A DNA stretch of 22,805 bases from JACZWL01 sp046756445 (GTDB lineage Bacteria > Pseudomonadota > Gammaproteobacteria > Steroidobacterales > Woeseiaceae): assembly GCA_046756445.1 (NCBI GenBank), contig JBHHWI010000046.1:1-22805 (forward strand), in the 5' to 3' direction. Within the stretch, counting starts at the first letter, position 1. Each line of letters starts with the position of its first letter. The notes under the pieces were generated by a model, which did not search any database, had not been told where the DNA came from, and saw only the letters and a program-made list of their open reading frames with translations. Positions 7,102 to 15,354 of the stretch are shown here, piece by piece. A program made the position numbers and the translations under genes.

Positions 7102-7634
7102 CGGTTGTCGCTCCCGCCCGGCAGCCAGTCGATATCGTCGAAGCCGCGATCGACGTAGCCGCCATACTCGACCGAGGATCCCTCGTAGCCGATCAGCCGC
7201 CACATGGCCGGGTTGCGATACAGGTGCTCGATGGTCGTGGTGCGCATCAGGCGGAAGAAGTCGCTGTCCTGAAGGTCCCTGATGCGGGCAATCTGTTGTG
7301 CCTCGGATTGCTCGACCCAGGATCCGGGCCTGCCCTCGTCCAGCCGGCCCACCCCGCTGCGCAGCAGGCTGGCCAGCGCGCCGTCAGCCGAGGCCCGGCC
7401 GAGCAACTGATCGGCGATCCCGGCGTAGTGCTCGCTGCCGAGCCCGTCGTGGGGAAACAGACGAAATGCCAGCCGCGCCAGGCTGCGACGCAGCTTGCGC
7501 TCGGTACTCCCGGCGGCAAACACGCCGCGCGCTTGCCCTGCCAGCAGCGCCAGCATCAGGGCGGCGCTGCGCAATAATCTGCGCCGCGCCGGACTGTGCC
7601 GCAGGTCTTTGTCAGGACCTGAAAGCCGGAACAT
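7098..7634 (-). CDS. gluconate 2-dehydrogenase subunit 3-like protein with Tat-like signal
   Basis: This 178-residue protein fits the small (gamma) subunit of membrane-associated GMC dehydrogenases. It has an N-terminal arginine cluster and hydrophobic stretch (S-P-A-R-R-R-L-L then LALLAG, residues 14-34, likely cut near VFA-AG), a helical middle with LFPHDGLGSEHYAG, and a C-terminal Y-R-N-P-A-M-W-x-L-I-G-Y-E-G-S-S motif (compare the H/N-P-x-x-W-x-x-I-G-Y-x-G signature). The motif lacks the ideal Phe after RR, so Tat use is probable but not certain. Its job is likely to fold with and export the downstream GMC subunit. ATG 7634 overlaps the ThDP gene by 23 bases; ATG 7655 and GTG 7670 are alternatives. 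It overlaps the GMC start by four bases. Confidence 0.75.
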   Translation of the reverse strand: MFRLSGPDKDLRHSPARRRLLRSAALMLALLAGQARGVFAAGSTERKLRRSLARLAFRLFPHDGLGSEHYAGIADQLLGRASADGALASLLRSGVGRLDEGRPGSWVEQSEAQQIARIRDLQDSDFFRLMRTTTIEHLYRNPAMWRLIGYEGSSVEYGGYVDRGFDDIDWLPGGSDNR

Positions 7635-9498
7635 GTTTCTCGTGCCAGTCGGCATCTGCACCCCCACCACGCCGGTCGATCATCACGTCGAGGACATAGA
7701 GTCCTCCGCCCTGCTCTGCGGCGACTGCGCGCCCGAGTGCGGCGCCGAGGTCATCAGGCGTCGTGACTCTTTCGCCCTCGTGACCGTAGGCGCGGGCGAT
7801 GCCGACGTGATCGATCTGCGGGTCGTCCAGGCTGATACCGATGTAGTGCCCGGTCTCGGCGGCCCGGCCGGCGAGACCGGCCAGCGCCCAGCGATTCGCC
7901 TGGTAACCCAGATTGTCGAATATCACGACGATCATCGGCACGTCGAAGCGCTTGGCGGTCCACAGGGCCTGCACCGCGAACTGGTAGCTGCCGTCGCCGA
8001 CCAGGGCGACGACCTGCTTGTCCGGCGCGCCCAGCTTGGTGCCGATCGCCGCGCCGAGTCCCCATCCCAGACTGCCGCCGGAGGAAATCGCGTGCCGCCG
8101 TCCGCCGCCGGGCTGATCGAAACGCAGGTAGTCCCAGATCGCCGCGTCCGAGGAGACGCCCTCGGTCACCACGATCGCGTCCGCCGCGATGGCGCGATCG
8201 ATCTCCGCGGCCAGCCGTTCCGGCGCGATCGGGCGCGCATCCCAGACCCGCTCCAGCACCCGGCGCCGCCGCGCGACCCGCTGCTCCTTCAGCGCGCTTG
8301 CCATGGCGCTCCTCGCGTTCACCGCACCGGCATCGGGCGCTCTGGCATCGATGGCCCGCTCGAGCTGCGCCAGGGTCTCGCCGGCGTGCGCATAGATCAG
8401 CAGATCGGCCGGATACGCCCGGGCGAGATGGTCCTCCCTGAGGCCGATCTCGATGATTCGGGCCTGAGTCGGGATCAACGGATGTCCCCTTCTGGACAAT
8501 GACAGGCGGCTGGCGCCGGCGATCAGCACCACGTCGAAGGGCCTCGGCGTCTCGATCGGCCCGCGCATGGGACCCAGGTATCGCGGGTGATCGCTGGGGA
8601 ATCCCATCGACGAGCGGCTCGCGGCCGTGTCGCCGCTGACGGTCGCGCCCAGCGCCTCGGAGATCGCGGCGAGCTCCGCCAGACCGCCCCAGCGCGGCAG
8701 CTCGGCGCCCGCAATCAGCAGCGGGTGGTCCGCATCGGCCAGCCAGTCCGCGGCCCGCTCCACCGCGTTCGCGTCGGGATGGATACGATTTGCCGATACC
8801 GTCCTCTCGGCAGGAATCAACTCGGTCGCCCCCGTGCTGTTCGCCCAGACGTCGGCGGGAACGCCGAGGAAAACCGGCCCGGACGGCAGCACCGATGCCA
8901 GCTTGAATGCACGGCGCAACGACTCACCGAGGTTCTCGACGCGGCTCGAGCGGAACGACAGTTTGGTGTACAGCTCCGGAATACTCTCCAGCTTGGCAGT
9001 CTCGGTGAACACGCCCAGGTTCTCGCCGCTGCGCTCGCTCAGTCCGACCGAAACCACCACCGGCGAGCTGTCCGCCCAGGCATTGACGATCAGCCCCAGG
9101 GCGTTGGCAGTGCCGGTTATCGAATGAATATTGACGAACGAGGTCCGTCCCGTGACCCGGGCGTAACCGTCCGCCATCGCCATCACCGAGCCCTCGTGCA
9201 GCCCGAGCACGTAATGGATGTCGGGGAAATCGACCAGCGCGTCGACGAAGCCCGCCTCGTAGGCCCCGGTGTTGCCGAATACGTACTCGACGCCCCAGAG
9301 CCTCAACGATTCACAGGTGATGCGACCTCCCGTGGCGTCTTCGAGAAGCAGGCGGCGCCCGGCCACCGGGTTTGCCGCAAGGACATCGGCCAGCTGGCCC
9401 GCCGCCGTCGCACCGACGCCGAGCTGCGCCAGCGCGCCGAGAAACTGGCGCCTGGAAAGCGAACCGCTCAGGCATTGCCGGAATACGTCACGAAGCAT
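7612..9498 (-). CDS. Tat-exported ThDP-dependent enzyme 1 (acetolactate synthase/benzoylformate decarboxylase superfamily)
   Basis: The 628-residue protein has the three-domain layout of the IlvB superfamily: Pyr domain about 52-215, central domain 240-385, PP domain 425-610. The ThDP-activating glutamate is E102 in LHEGSVMAMADGYAR. The cofactor phosphate/Mg site is G501-D-G followed by N529. Before the catalytic part is a twin-arginine signal, S15-R16-R17-Q-F-L-G, then a mild hydrophobic run of about 20 residues. The Tat system exports folded, cofactor-loaded proteins, so a periplasmic ThDP enzyme is plausible. It probably decarboxylates or cleaves a 2-oxo acid or acyloin; no substrate can be assigned, and it is not a biosynthetic acetolactate synthase by context. 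ATG 9498 has only a weak ribosome site (GAG). It lies 15 bases after the MBL gene and overlaps the small-subunit gene. Confidence 0.85.
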   Translation of the reverse strand: MLRDVFRQCLSGSLSRRQFLGALAQLGVGATAAGQLADVLAANPVAGRRLLLEDATGGRITCESLRLWGVEYVFGNTGAYEAGFVDALVDFPDIHYVLGLHEGSVMAMADGYARVTGRTSFVNIHSITGTANALGLIVNAWADSSPVVVSVGLSERSGENLGVFTETAKLESIPELYTKLSFRSSRVENLGESLRRAFKLASVLPSGPVFLGVPADVWANSTGATELIPAERTVSANRIHPDANAVERAADWLADADHPLLIAGAELPRWGGLAELAAISEALGATVSGDTAASRSSMGFPSDHPRYLGPMRGPIETPRPFDVVLIAGASRLSLSRRGHPLIPTQARIIEIGLREDHLARAYPADLLIYAHAGETLAQLERAIDARAPDAGAVNARSAMASALKEQRVARRRRVLERVWDARPIAPERLAAEIDRAIAADAIVVTEGVSSDAAIWDYLRFDQPGGGRRHAISSGGSLGWGLGAAIGTKLGAPDKQVVALVGDGSYQFAVQALWTAKRFDVPMIVVIFDNLGYQANRWALAGLAGRAAETGHYIGISLDDPQIDHVGIARAYGHEGERVTTPDDLGAALGRAVAAEQGGGLYVLDVMIDRRGGGADADWHEKHVPAFRS

Positions 9499-9513
9499 GC
9501 GCTGGATCTCGTA

Positions 9514-10422
9514 TTATTGCTGGAGCAATATTTCGTGCAGCAGGAATACGACTGTTCTTTCGGCGTTCTTTGTTCCCCAGTCGTCGAATCCGCCGGTATC
9601 ACCGTACTTCGGGCGCATCCTTTTCGCAACGCGCCCGGCGATCTCGCTGATATAAGTATCGAAGTACTTCTCCGGGTTCACCTTACCGATTCTCGCTCGA
9701 TGGTCGTGCTGCGAATACTTCACCATCTCTTCTTGCGCGATCGCCTGCATGTCGTCCAGGTAATTCGCGAACAGGACCAGCCGGTTCCTGTCGGTCGGTG
9801 GTCCGTGACCGGGCACCAGAATCTCGAAGTCCCGACTTGCCACCTCCGTCAGCGCATTGCGGAATTCAAATAGATCGTAACCCTCGAAGTACCTGTACGG
9901 GACGCCGAATGACCGCACCGCATCCACCCACATCAGGACCTTGTCGTCCGGGAGATAGATTGCCAGACCGGATGCCGATTCGACGCGGCCCAGGTGTATG
10001 AGCCGCACTTCCTTGCCGCCGAGCTCTATCGTGTGCCGGTCGCCGACCAGCAGGTCGGGAATGACGATCTCATCGACGCCCCGCGCACGGATCCTTGCCA
10101 GCGCATTTCGGTGCGCGACGAACCGGGCCTGCCCTTCATAGACCTTCCCGCCGGCTATGTGATCGGTATGGTCGTGGCTGTAGATCACATAGCGCACCGG
10201 CTGGTCCGTGCGCTTGCGGATCTCGCCGAGGCAGGCCTCGGCGGCGGCCGGGTTCAACGGGTCGGTCGCGATGACGCCGTCATCGGTGACGACGAAGATG
10301 TTGCTGTGGAAGTCGTAACGGAAGTGATAGACGTCGTCGGTCAGTTGCGTGACCGAGACGTCCTGTGCCAGGCCCGGCAATGCGAAGAGTACCAGGCAGA
10401 CTGCTCCGCATGACCCTTTCAC
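9514..10422 (-). CDS. secreted MBL-fold protein with an altered metal site
   Basis: The 302-residue protein begins with a Sec-type signal (V-K-G then GAVCLVLFALPGLA, cut near AQ-D), then an MBL domain with H83-D-H85-T-D87-H88, D167 and H206 in VPGHG. The third His of zinc site 1, expected in a G-x-x-H-x-x-G segment, is missing: the segment reads G-R-V-E-S-A-S-G (about 145-152). It resembles the periplasmic MBL proteins found near quinoprotein or alcohol-oxidation clusters. GTG 10422 gives the best signal peptide; the frame also opens at TTG 10446 with AGGG just upstream, which would add eight residues. The gene lies between the receptor and the ThDP enzyme in unit B, pointing to periplasmic hydrolysis of the imported substrate or an intermediate. 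Confidence 0.8.
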   Translation of the reverse strand: MKGSCGAVCLVLFALPGLAQDVSVTQLTDDVYHFRYDFHSNIFVVTDDGVIATDPLNPAAAEACLGEIRKRTDQPVRYVIYSHDHTDHIAGGKVYEGQARFVAHRNALARIRARGVDEIVIPDLLVGDRHTIELGGKEVRLIHLGRVESASGLAIYLPDDKVLMWVDAVRSFGVPYRYFEGYDLFEFRNALTEVASRDFEILVPGHGPPTDRNRLVLFANYLDDMQAIAQEEMVKYSQHDHRARIGKVNPEKYFDTYISEIAGRVAKRMRPKYGDTGGFDDWGTKNAERTVVFLLHEILLQQ

Positions 10423-10454
10423 CTGCGCCAAGCCCGGGTATCCCAAAGACCCTG

Positions 10455-13178
10455 CTAGTCCCCGAAACGCTTGACGTAGGTGACCCCCCAGGTGCTGGGC
10501 ATGCCCGCGATGGCTTGCGCGGTCTCGCTGCCCGGGAATCCCAGGCCGCTGCCCGAGGGATCCAGTCCGAATACCCTGATGATCGGGTTGGCGCGGCGGT
10601 AGGCCTTGTAACGCTCGTCGAAGACGTTCTTGCCCCAGACGAAGACGTCCCAGTCGCCCTCCGGTGACACGTAGCCGATGCGGGCATTGACGAGGTTGTA
10701 CGAGTCCTCGGTCACGATGCTCTGCAGCGGCGAGCCGTTCTCCACGAGTTCGTGCAAAACCTCGCCGGTATGCGACCAGTCGGCGCGCACCACCACCCGG
10801 CCCGAATTGCCGAGCGTCCGGTTGTAGATCGCCGATGCGTTGGCTGTCCAGTCGGGCGCCTGCGCGAGTCGCTGGCCCAGGAACGCACTGCTGTCCACCA
10901 GGGGAACCCCCGGATTCTGCGGATCGTCGATGATCAGCGGGTCGGTGAGCTCGGTGTCGGCATAACCCACGCCGGCGCTGATCAGGAAACCGGGCGTCAG
11001 TACCGCCGTCAGATCGACGTCGAAGCCGGTTATTTCGGCGCCCGGCACGTTCAGCACGACGATGCCGGTAGCGAGCCGCGTGATATTTTGCTGCACATCC
11101 TCGTAATCGGTAAAGAATGCCGCGGCGTTGAATCTGACCCTGTCGTCCGCGAAGTCGGATTTCAGGCCGATCTCGAACGCGTTGACCGTCTCCGGGCCGA
11201 AGTCGATATTGGCCGGCGGCGCATTCGGGTCGGCCGACGCGGCGATCGCGGCATCGATCACGTCCTGCTTGGTAGCGCCGGGATTGGCCGCCAGGAAGCC
11301 GTTGACGAATGCCGGGCTACGGAACAACGCGTTGAAAGCCGTGACGTTTTCGCCCTGGGTGATGTCGAACTGAAAACCGCCCGATTTGAAACCGCGCGAA
11401 TATTTACCATACAGCATCAAATCGTCGCTTGCCTGGTACTGCAGCGACAGCGTGCCCGACAACTCATTGTCTTCGCGGCTGTTCTGCGTGCTGAACGAGG
11501 GCCGGAGAATGTTGATCATGCCAATCTGGTCCATGACCAGATCCTTGTCTTCCCAGGTATGGCGGATGCCGCCGGTCAGCGTGAGCTGCTCGGTCAGCTC
11601 AAAATCGGCATGCGCGAACAGGGCGAATGCCTGCGTGTCCAGCGTGCCGAGTTCTCGTACCTGTGCGATCTCGGGCACCGTTGCCGCAGTGTGCGGCTGA
11701 TCGAAGCCAAGGGCGGGATTCCCGACGATGAACTGATCGATGGCATCGCCGCCCGGGATATGGCGGCCGAACGCGATCAGGTCGGGATTGTTACAGCCGA
11801 GGTTCTCCGGGACGCCGAACAGGCCGAAGGGCGGCAACGTGACGCTGGCCTCGTTGAAAACACCGTTGGCGTTCAGGTCGAAGTCCCAAACCGGAAATCC
11901 GTTGGCATCGAAGCCGGCGATCCTCGAGGTCGGCTCGAACGGTGGGCCCGGCGGAAAGCCGCGGAAGGTGTTGGGAACGACCGGCTGATTACAGCCTGCC
12001 AGGATGTCTTGCGGAAAGAAGCGGGTCTGGGTCGATTCGTCGATACTCTGATCGCTGAAGTTGGCGCCCGCCACCCAGTTCACGCGCGAATCCGCCGGCG
12101 CGTGCAGGCGGAGTTCCAGGCTCAGCGTGTCGGCCTCGGTGTCCCGCTTGGTGTCCGACAAGCGCTGCCGCTCGGTATCGCCGTCGAAAAGGCTGTGGAT
12201 CTCCGACGAGCGAAAACCCAGCAGGCCGACCACCGAATAGCCGCCCCCCGTCTCGTAATCGAATTGCAGTGACGTCCCCCAGATATCGCGGTCCGAGGTG
12301 CTCACTGAGTCGATGTCGACGATGCCCTCGTCGATATTCACCAGCGGATTGGCCTTGAGATCTCGCGGGTCGTCGTTGACCTGGGCGACGAAATCCCGCT
12401 CGTCGAAGAATCCGTCGGCCGTCCAGTAGATATTCAGATTGTCGCTGGGATTGAAATCGAGCTGCGCCCGGAACGAAATATTGTCTTCGCCATTGAAGTC
12501 CCGGCTGTCATTGAGGTTCTCTATCCAGCCGTCCTGGTTCTCGGCCGTCACCGAGATGCGTCCGTTCACGCTGTCGCTGAGACTGCCGTTGAGAACGCCG
12601 CCCGCCAGATAGCGGCTGTAATTACCCGCTTCGAGTCTGAACTCACCGCCGGTTTCACCGGTCGGCCGGGGCGTAATGATGTTGACCGCCCCTGCAATGG
12701 TGTTCTTGCCGAACAGGGTCCCCTGGGGACCGCGCAACACCTCGACCTGGGCCACATCCCGCAGTGCCGCATTGAACGCTTCCGGTCGGCCGACCAGCAC
12801 GCCGTCGACATACACGGCAACGCCCGATTCGACGCCGACGTTGGATATGTTGGTGACGATGCCGCGCATACCGAAATTGCCCAGGATCGAGCCTCTGTTC
12901 TGATACGAGAAATTCGGCACGGCCGCGGTCAGATCCCCCATGGTCTGAATGCCGAGCTGTTCGATTTCCTGCGAGGAAACCGCGACCACGGAGATCGGAA
13001 TCTCCTGCATGGATTCCGCGCGACGCCGCGCTGTCACCACGATCTCTTCGAGCACAAACTCGGAATCGTCCGCCGAACTCTGCTGAGCAGCGGCTTGAGG
13101 CGTTGCGACGATCAGCACGCCAAACGCTAGTGCGGCCTGCAAACCGGTAAGAATGCTACGAACGTCGTTGCCAATCAT
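10455..13178 (-). CDS. TonB-dependent outer-membrane receptor
   Basis: The 907-residue protein has a signal peptide ending near QAAA-QQ, a TonB-box-like L-E-E-I-V-V-T-A, a plug domain with V-A-V-Y-V-D-G-V-L-V-G-R and V-E-V-L-R-G-P-Q-G-T-L-F-G-K-N-T-I-A-G, and a long beta-barrel with the Y-G-K-Y-S-R-G-F-K-S-G-G-F motif and a C-terminus close to W-x-V-T-Y-V-K-R-F. This is the large receptor type common in organisms importing hydrophobic or complex organic substrates; nothing indicates siderophore specificity. ATG 13178 is preferred over TTG 13211 because GGGGGA lies upstream. It is the first gene of unit B, and the promoter and palindromic operator lie 104-149 bases upstream. It likely brings the pathway substrate into the periplasm, where the downstream exported enzymes act. 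Confidence 0.92.
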   Translation of the reverse strand: MIGNDVRSILTGLQAALAFGVLIVATPQAAAQQSSADDSEFVLEEIVVTARRRAESMQEIPISVVAVSSQEIEQLGIQTMGDLTAAVPNFSYQNRGSILGNFGMRGIVTNISNVGVESGVAVYVDGVLVGRPEAFNAALRDVAQVEVLRGPQGTLFGKNTIAGAVNIITPRPTGETGGEFRLEAGNYSRYLAGGVLNGSLSDSVNGRISVTAENQDGWIENLNDSRDFNGEDNISFRAQLDFNPSDNLNIYWTADGFFDERDFVAQVNDDPRDLKANPLVNIDEGIVDIDSVSTSDRDIWGTSLQFDYETGGGYSVVGLLGFRSSEIHSLFDGDTERQRLSDTKRDTEADTLSLELRLHAPADSRVNWVAGANFSDQSIDESTQTRFFPQDILAGCNQPVVPNTFRGFPPGPPFEPTSRIAGFDANGFPVWDFDLNANGVFNEASVTLPPFGLFGVPENLGCNNPDLIAFGRHIPGGDAIDQFIVGNPALGFDQPHTAATVPEIAQVRELGTLDTQAFALFAHADFELTEQLTLTGGIRHTWEDKDLVMDQIGMINILRPSFSTQNSREDNELSGTLSLQYQASDDLMLYGKYSRGFKSGGFQFDITQGENVTAFNALFRSPAFVNGFLAANPGATKQDVIDAAIAASADPNAPPANIDFGPETVNAFEIGLKSDFADDRVRFNAAAFFTDYEDVQQNITRLATGIVVLNVPGAEITGFDVDLTAVLTPGFLISAGVGYADTELTDPLIIDDPQNPGVPLVDSSAFLGQRLAQAPDWTANASAIYNRTLGNSGRVVVRADWSHTGEVLHELVENGSPLQSIVTEDSYNLVNARIGYVSPEGDWDVFVWGKNVFDERYKAYRRANPIIRVFGLDPSGSGLGFPGSETAQAIAGMPSTWGVTYVKRFGD

Positions 13179-13281
13179 TTCATCAGTCCCCCGTACCAAT
13201 AGTGCCGACAAATGGCCGAATTACAGATATGAAATCTACAGAGTGTCCCCCGCCTTCAGAGGCTCGCCACTTGAAAAATGA

Positions 13282-13296
13282 ACTGTAACGTACAGT
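13282..13296. promoter_or_regulatory. palindromic operator 1 (candidate TetR site) of unit B
   Basis: ACTGTA-ACG-TACAGT is a perfect palindrome with 6-bp arms. It abuts the -10 element of the receptor promoter on its downstream side, so a bound repressor would cover the transcription start. A near copy lies at 16628-16642 before the other unit. Assignment to the adjacent TetR is inference. Confidence 0.65.
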
Positions 13297-13299
13297 CCG

Positions 13300-13327
13300 A
13301 TTATCGGTCATGTCCCCTCAATGTCAA
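13300..13327 (-). promoter_or_regulatory. sigma-70-like promoter for the receptor operon
   Basis: On the minus strand a perfect -35 TTGACA (13322-13327) is followed after 16 bases by GATAAT (13300-13305). The -35 box overlaps the TGA stop of ThDP enzyme 2. The -10 box lies inside a second small palindrome, CCGATTATCGG (13297-13307), that touches the operator. The transcription start is predicted near 13293, giving a leader of roughly 115 bases. Confidence 0.65.
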
Positions 13328-15249
13328 GCGGCGGGCGGTTCATTTCCGGCAATCGAGAAAAAATCGTACCAGTCCGAGTCGCTGCCGGCGCCCCAGGTAT
13401 CGACCCCGACATCGACCAGATATGGCCGGCCCTCGCGCATGGCGGCCCGGCACCGCTTCAGCGCGGCAGCGATATGGTCGGGCTCCTCGACGCGCTCGCC
13501 CTCCATGCCATAGGTCTGGGCCATCCTGACGTAGGAGATATCCGGGTGTCCGAGGCTGACGCCGATATATTTGCCGGTCTGGAGCATACGGCCCTCATAA
13601 AGGTTCTGGTTCAGGCGATTGGCCTGGTACTGGCCGTTATTGAAGACCACGATGCCGATCGGCACCTCGTAGCGGACCGCCGACCAGAGCGCCTGGCTGC
13701 CGAAATTCAGCGAGCCGTCGCCCGTCAGGCACCAGACTTCCCTGCCCGGATTGCCGATCTTGACGCCGATCGAGGCCGCCAGACCCCAGCCCAGCACACC
13801 GGCGACGGTATCGAAGTTGCGGCGCCTGGTATCGAAGGCTCTCGTATGATCGAAGCCGATATAACGGCGCACGAAGACGTCGTTGGTAACCAGCTCACTG
13901 ACGATGTAGGCATCGGGCGCCATCAGCCGGTCGAGCTCGGCCATCAGTCTCGATGACGCGATCGGCGTGTTGTTGCGTTCCGATTTTGCCGCCTGGTCGA
14001 GAGCACGGCGGCGCCGGGCCGAGTACTCACGCAGCCAGCGCCTGCGGTCCCGTATTGCCGATGTGTTGGTGTTGCGTCGGCCGAGCTCTTTGCGCACGGC
14101 GGCCGAGGTCGATTTGATGCTGGCAATCGAGGCCAGATCGACCGGATAGTTTCTGCCGACCTCTGAATGCACCAGGCTGGTATGCATGACCGTCGCCGAT
14201 CTCGATATCAGCGGCTCGCTCGGACGCGCGCCGGTCTTGAACATCGGCGCGCCGAGGCTCCAGAAAGCGTCGATGTCCGCCACGATTGATTCGTCATCCC
14301 GAAACTGGCCTGCATAGTTCGGGTGGGTGTTGGGGAAGACCACCGGGATCTTGCTCGCCGTCATGACCATCGCGCCGAGTTCCTCGGCGATAGCGGCGAC
14401 CTCGCCGCTGATCTCGTAACGGACTGCTTCGTTGCCGAGAAACAGCACCGGTAACTGCGCCGCGAGCAGGGCGTCGGCGATCTTGTGCACGTGCTCGTCC
14501 CGCGGCGCTACGTCCGTGGCGACCCGCGACCTCGAGCGCGGCAGAATCTCGGCGACCGGGACCCTGATCTCCTGCAAGTCCTTGGACATGGTCACGAAGG
14601 TCGGGCCGCCCGGCGGCGCCTCGGCCAGCAGGAACGCGCGGCGCATGGTTTCGGGGATGGTCTGTGCCGACATCAGGTCCCAGGTCCAGCGGGCATAGTC
14701 CTGCGGTAGCTGGTGAAGGTTGGCGGCCTCCAGGAATCCGTCGTGCCCGCGGAAGTCGGCGGACTGGCGACCCGCCATGACCACCACCGGCATATTGTCC
14801 CGGAAGCTGCCGGCAAGCTGACCGAGCGCGTATGCGGCGCCCGCGACTGAATGCAGCTGCACGAACGGGGTCTTGCCGGTGGAGCGCGAATAGCCGTCGG
14901 CCATCGCCATGGCGGCGCTTTCGTGCAGGCAGGTCGCGTATTTCAGAGCCGGACGATCGACCAGCGCATCGAGAAAGCCGACCTCCTCCGACCCCGCCAG
15001 GCCGAAGACGTAAGCTACCTGCCAGTCGATCAGGAACTCCGCGACGAGTGCTCCGCCGGTCATGTTCTCGAGCACCCTGGCTTGCTCGGGCCCGACGCCG
15101 GCAACGGGCGGCCCTGGTGTTCTTCCTGTCGCCAGGGAATCCGCAATCGTCGCCGCACCCGCGACCGATATCCCCGCCTGGGTCAGCCGGGTGATGAACG
15201 AGCGACGGCTGATCTTGTTGTCGACCAGTAACCTTGAGGCCTCGAACAT
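13324..15249 (-). CDS. Tat-exported ThDP-dependent enzyme 2 (acetolactate synthase/benzoylformate decarboxylase superfamily)
   Basis: The 641-residue protein is a clear but diverged paralog of the ThDP enzyme at 7612-9498. The activating glutamate is E110 in LHESAAMAMADGYSR, and the cofactor site is G510-D-G with N537/N538. It shares QYQANR and TGKYIG downstream of this site, and a terminal D-S-D-W-Y. The signal is S14-R15-R16-S-F-I followed by an Ala/Gly-rich hydrophobic run (ISVAGAATIADSLA), a good Tat motif. ATG 15249 has GGGAG about seven bases upstream. It follows the DUF3179 gene by 105 bases. Both paralogs keep the catalytic residues, so they probably act on different substrates or successive steps rather than as active/inactive partners. 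The substrate is unknown; the superfamily is firm, the periplasmic location probable. Confidence 0.85.
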   Translation of the reverse strand: MFEASRLLVDNKISRRSFITRLTQAGISVAGAATIADSLATGRTPGPPVAGVGPEQARVLENMTGGALVAEFLIDWQVAYVFGLAGSEEVGFLDALVDRPALKYATCLHESAAMAMADGYSRSTGKTPFVQLHSVAGAAYALGQLAGSFRDNMPVVVMAGRQSADFRGHDGFLEAANLHQLPQDYARWTWDLMSAQTIPETMRRAFLLAEAPPGGPTFVTMSKDLQEIRVPVAEILPRSRSRVATDVAPRDEHVHKIADALLAAQLPVLFLGNEAVRYEISGEVAAIAEELGAMVMTASKIPVVFPNTHPNYAGQFRDDESIVADIDAFWSLGAPMFKTGARPSEPLISRSATVMHTSLVHSEVGRNYPVDLASIASIKSTSAAVRKELGRRNTNTSAIRDRRRWLREYSARRRRALDQAAKSERNNTPIASSRLMAELDRLMAPDAYIVSELVTNDVFVRRYIGFDHTRAFDTRRRNFDTVAGVLGWGLAASIGVKIGNPGREVWCLTGDGSLNFGSQALWSAVRYEVPIGIVVFNNGQYQANRLNQNLYEGRMLQTGKYIGVSLGHPDISYVRMAQTYGMEGERVEEPDHIAAALKRCRAAMREGRPYLVDVGVDTWGAGSDSDWYDFFSIAGNEPPAA

Positions 15250-15354
15250 TATTATTGCTCCCGTTGTACGCCTCGGCGAGGCACTGAGAATAGCAGTTGC
15301 CGAAGATCGGGGGTTTGCCTGACTCTGCGTCGGTGTTTCCGCCGGTATTGTCGA

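Noticed and set aside
6079..7158. Long plus-strand open frame opposite the GMC gene, and similar ones opposite the ThDP and receptor genes
   Set aside because: They are antisense to strongly supported genes, show no recognisable motifs, and are expected in GC-rich DNA.
7612..9498. Annotation as biosynthetic acetolactate synthase (ilvB) or benzoylformate decarboxylase
   Set aside because: Superfamily only. The Tat signal, lack of a regulatory subunit gene and catabolic-looking context do not support either specific name.
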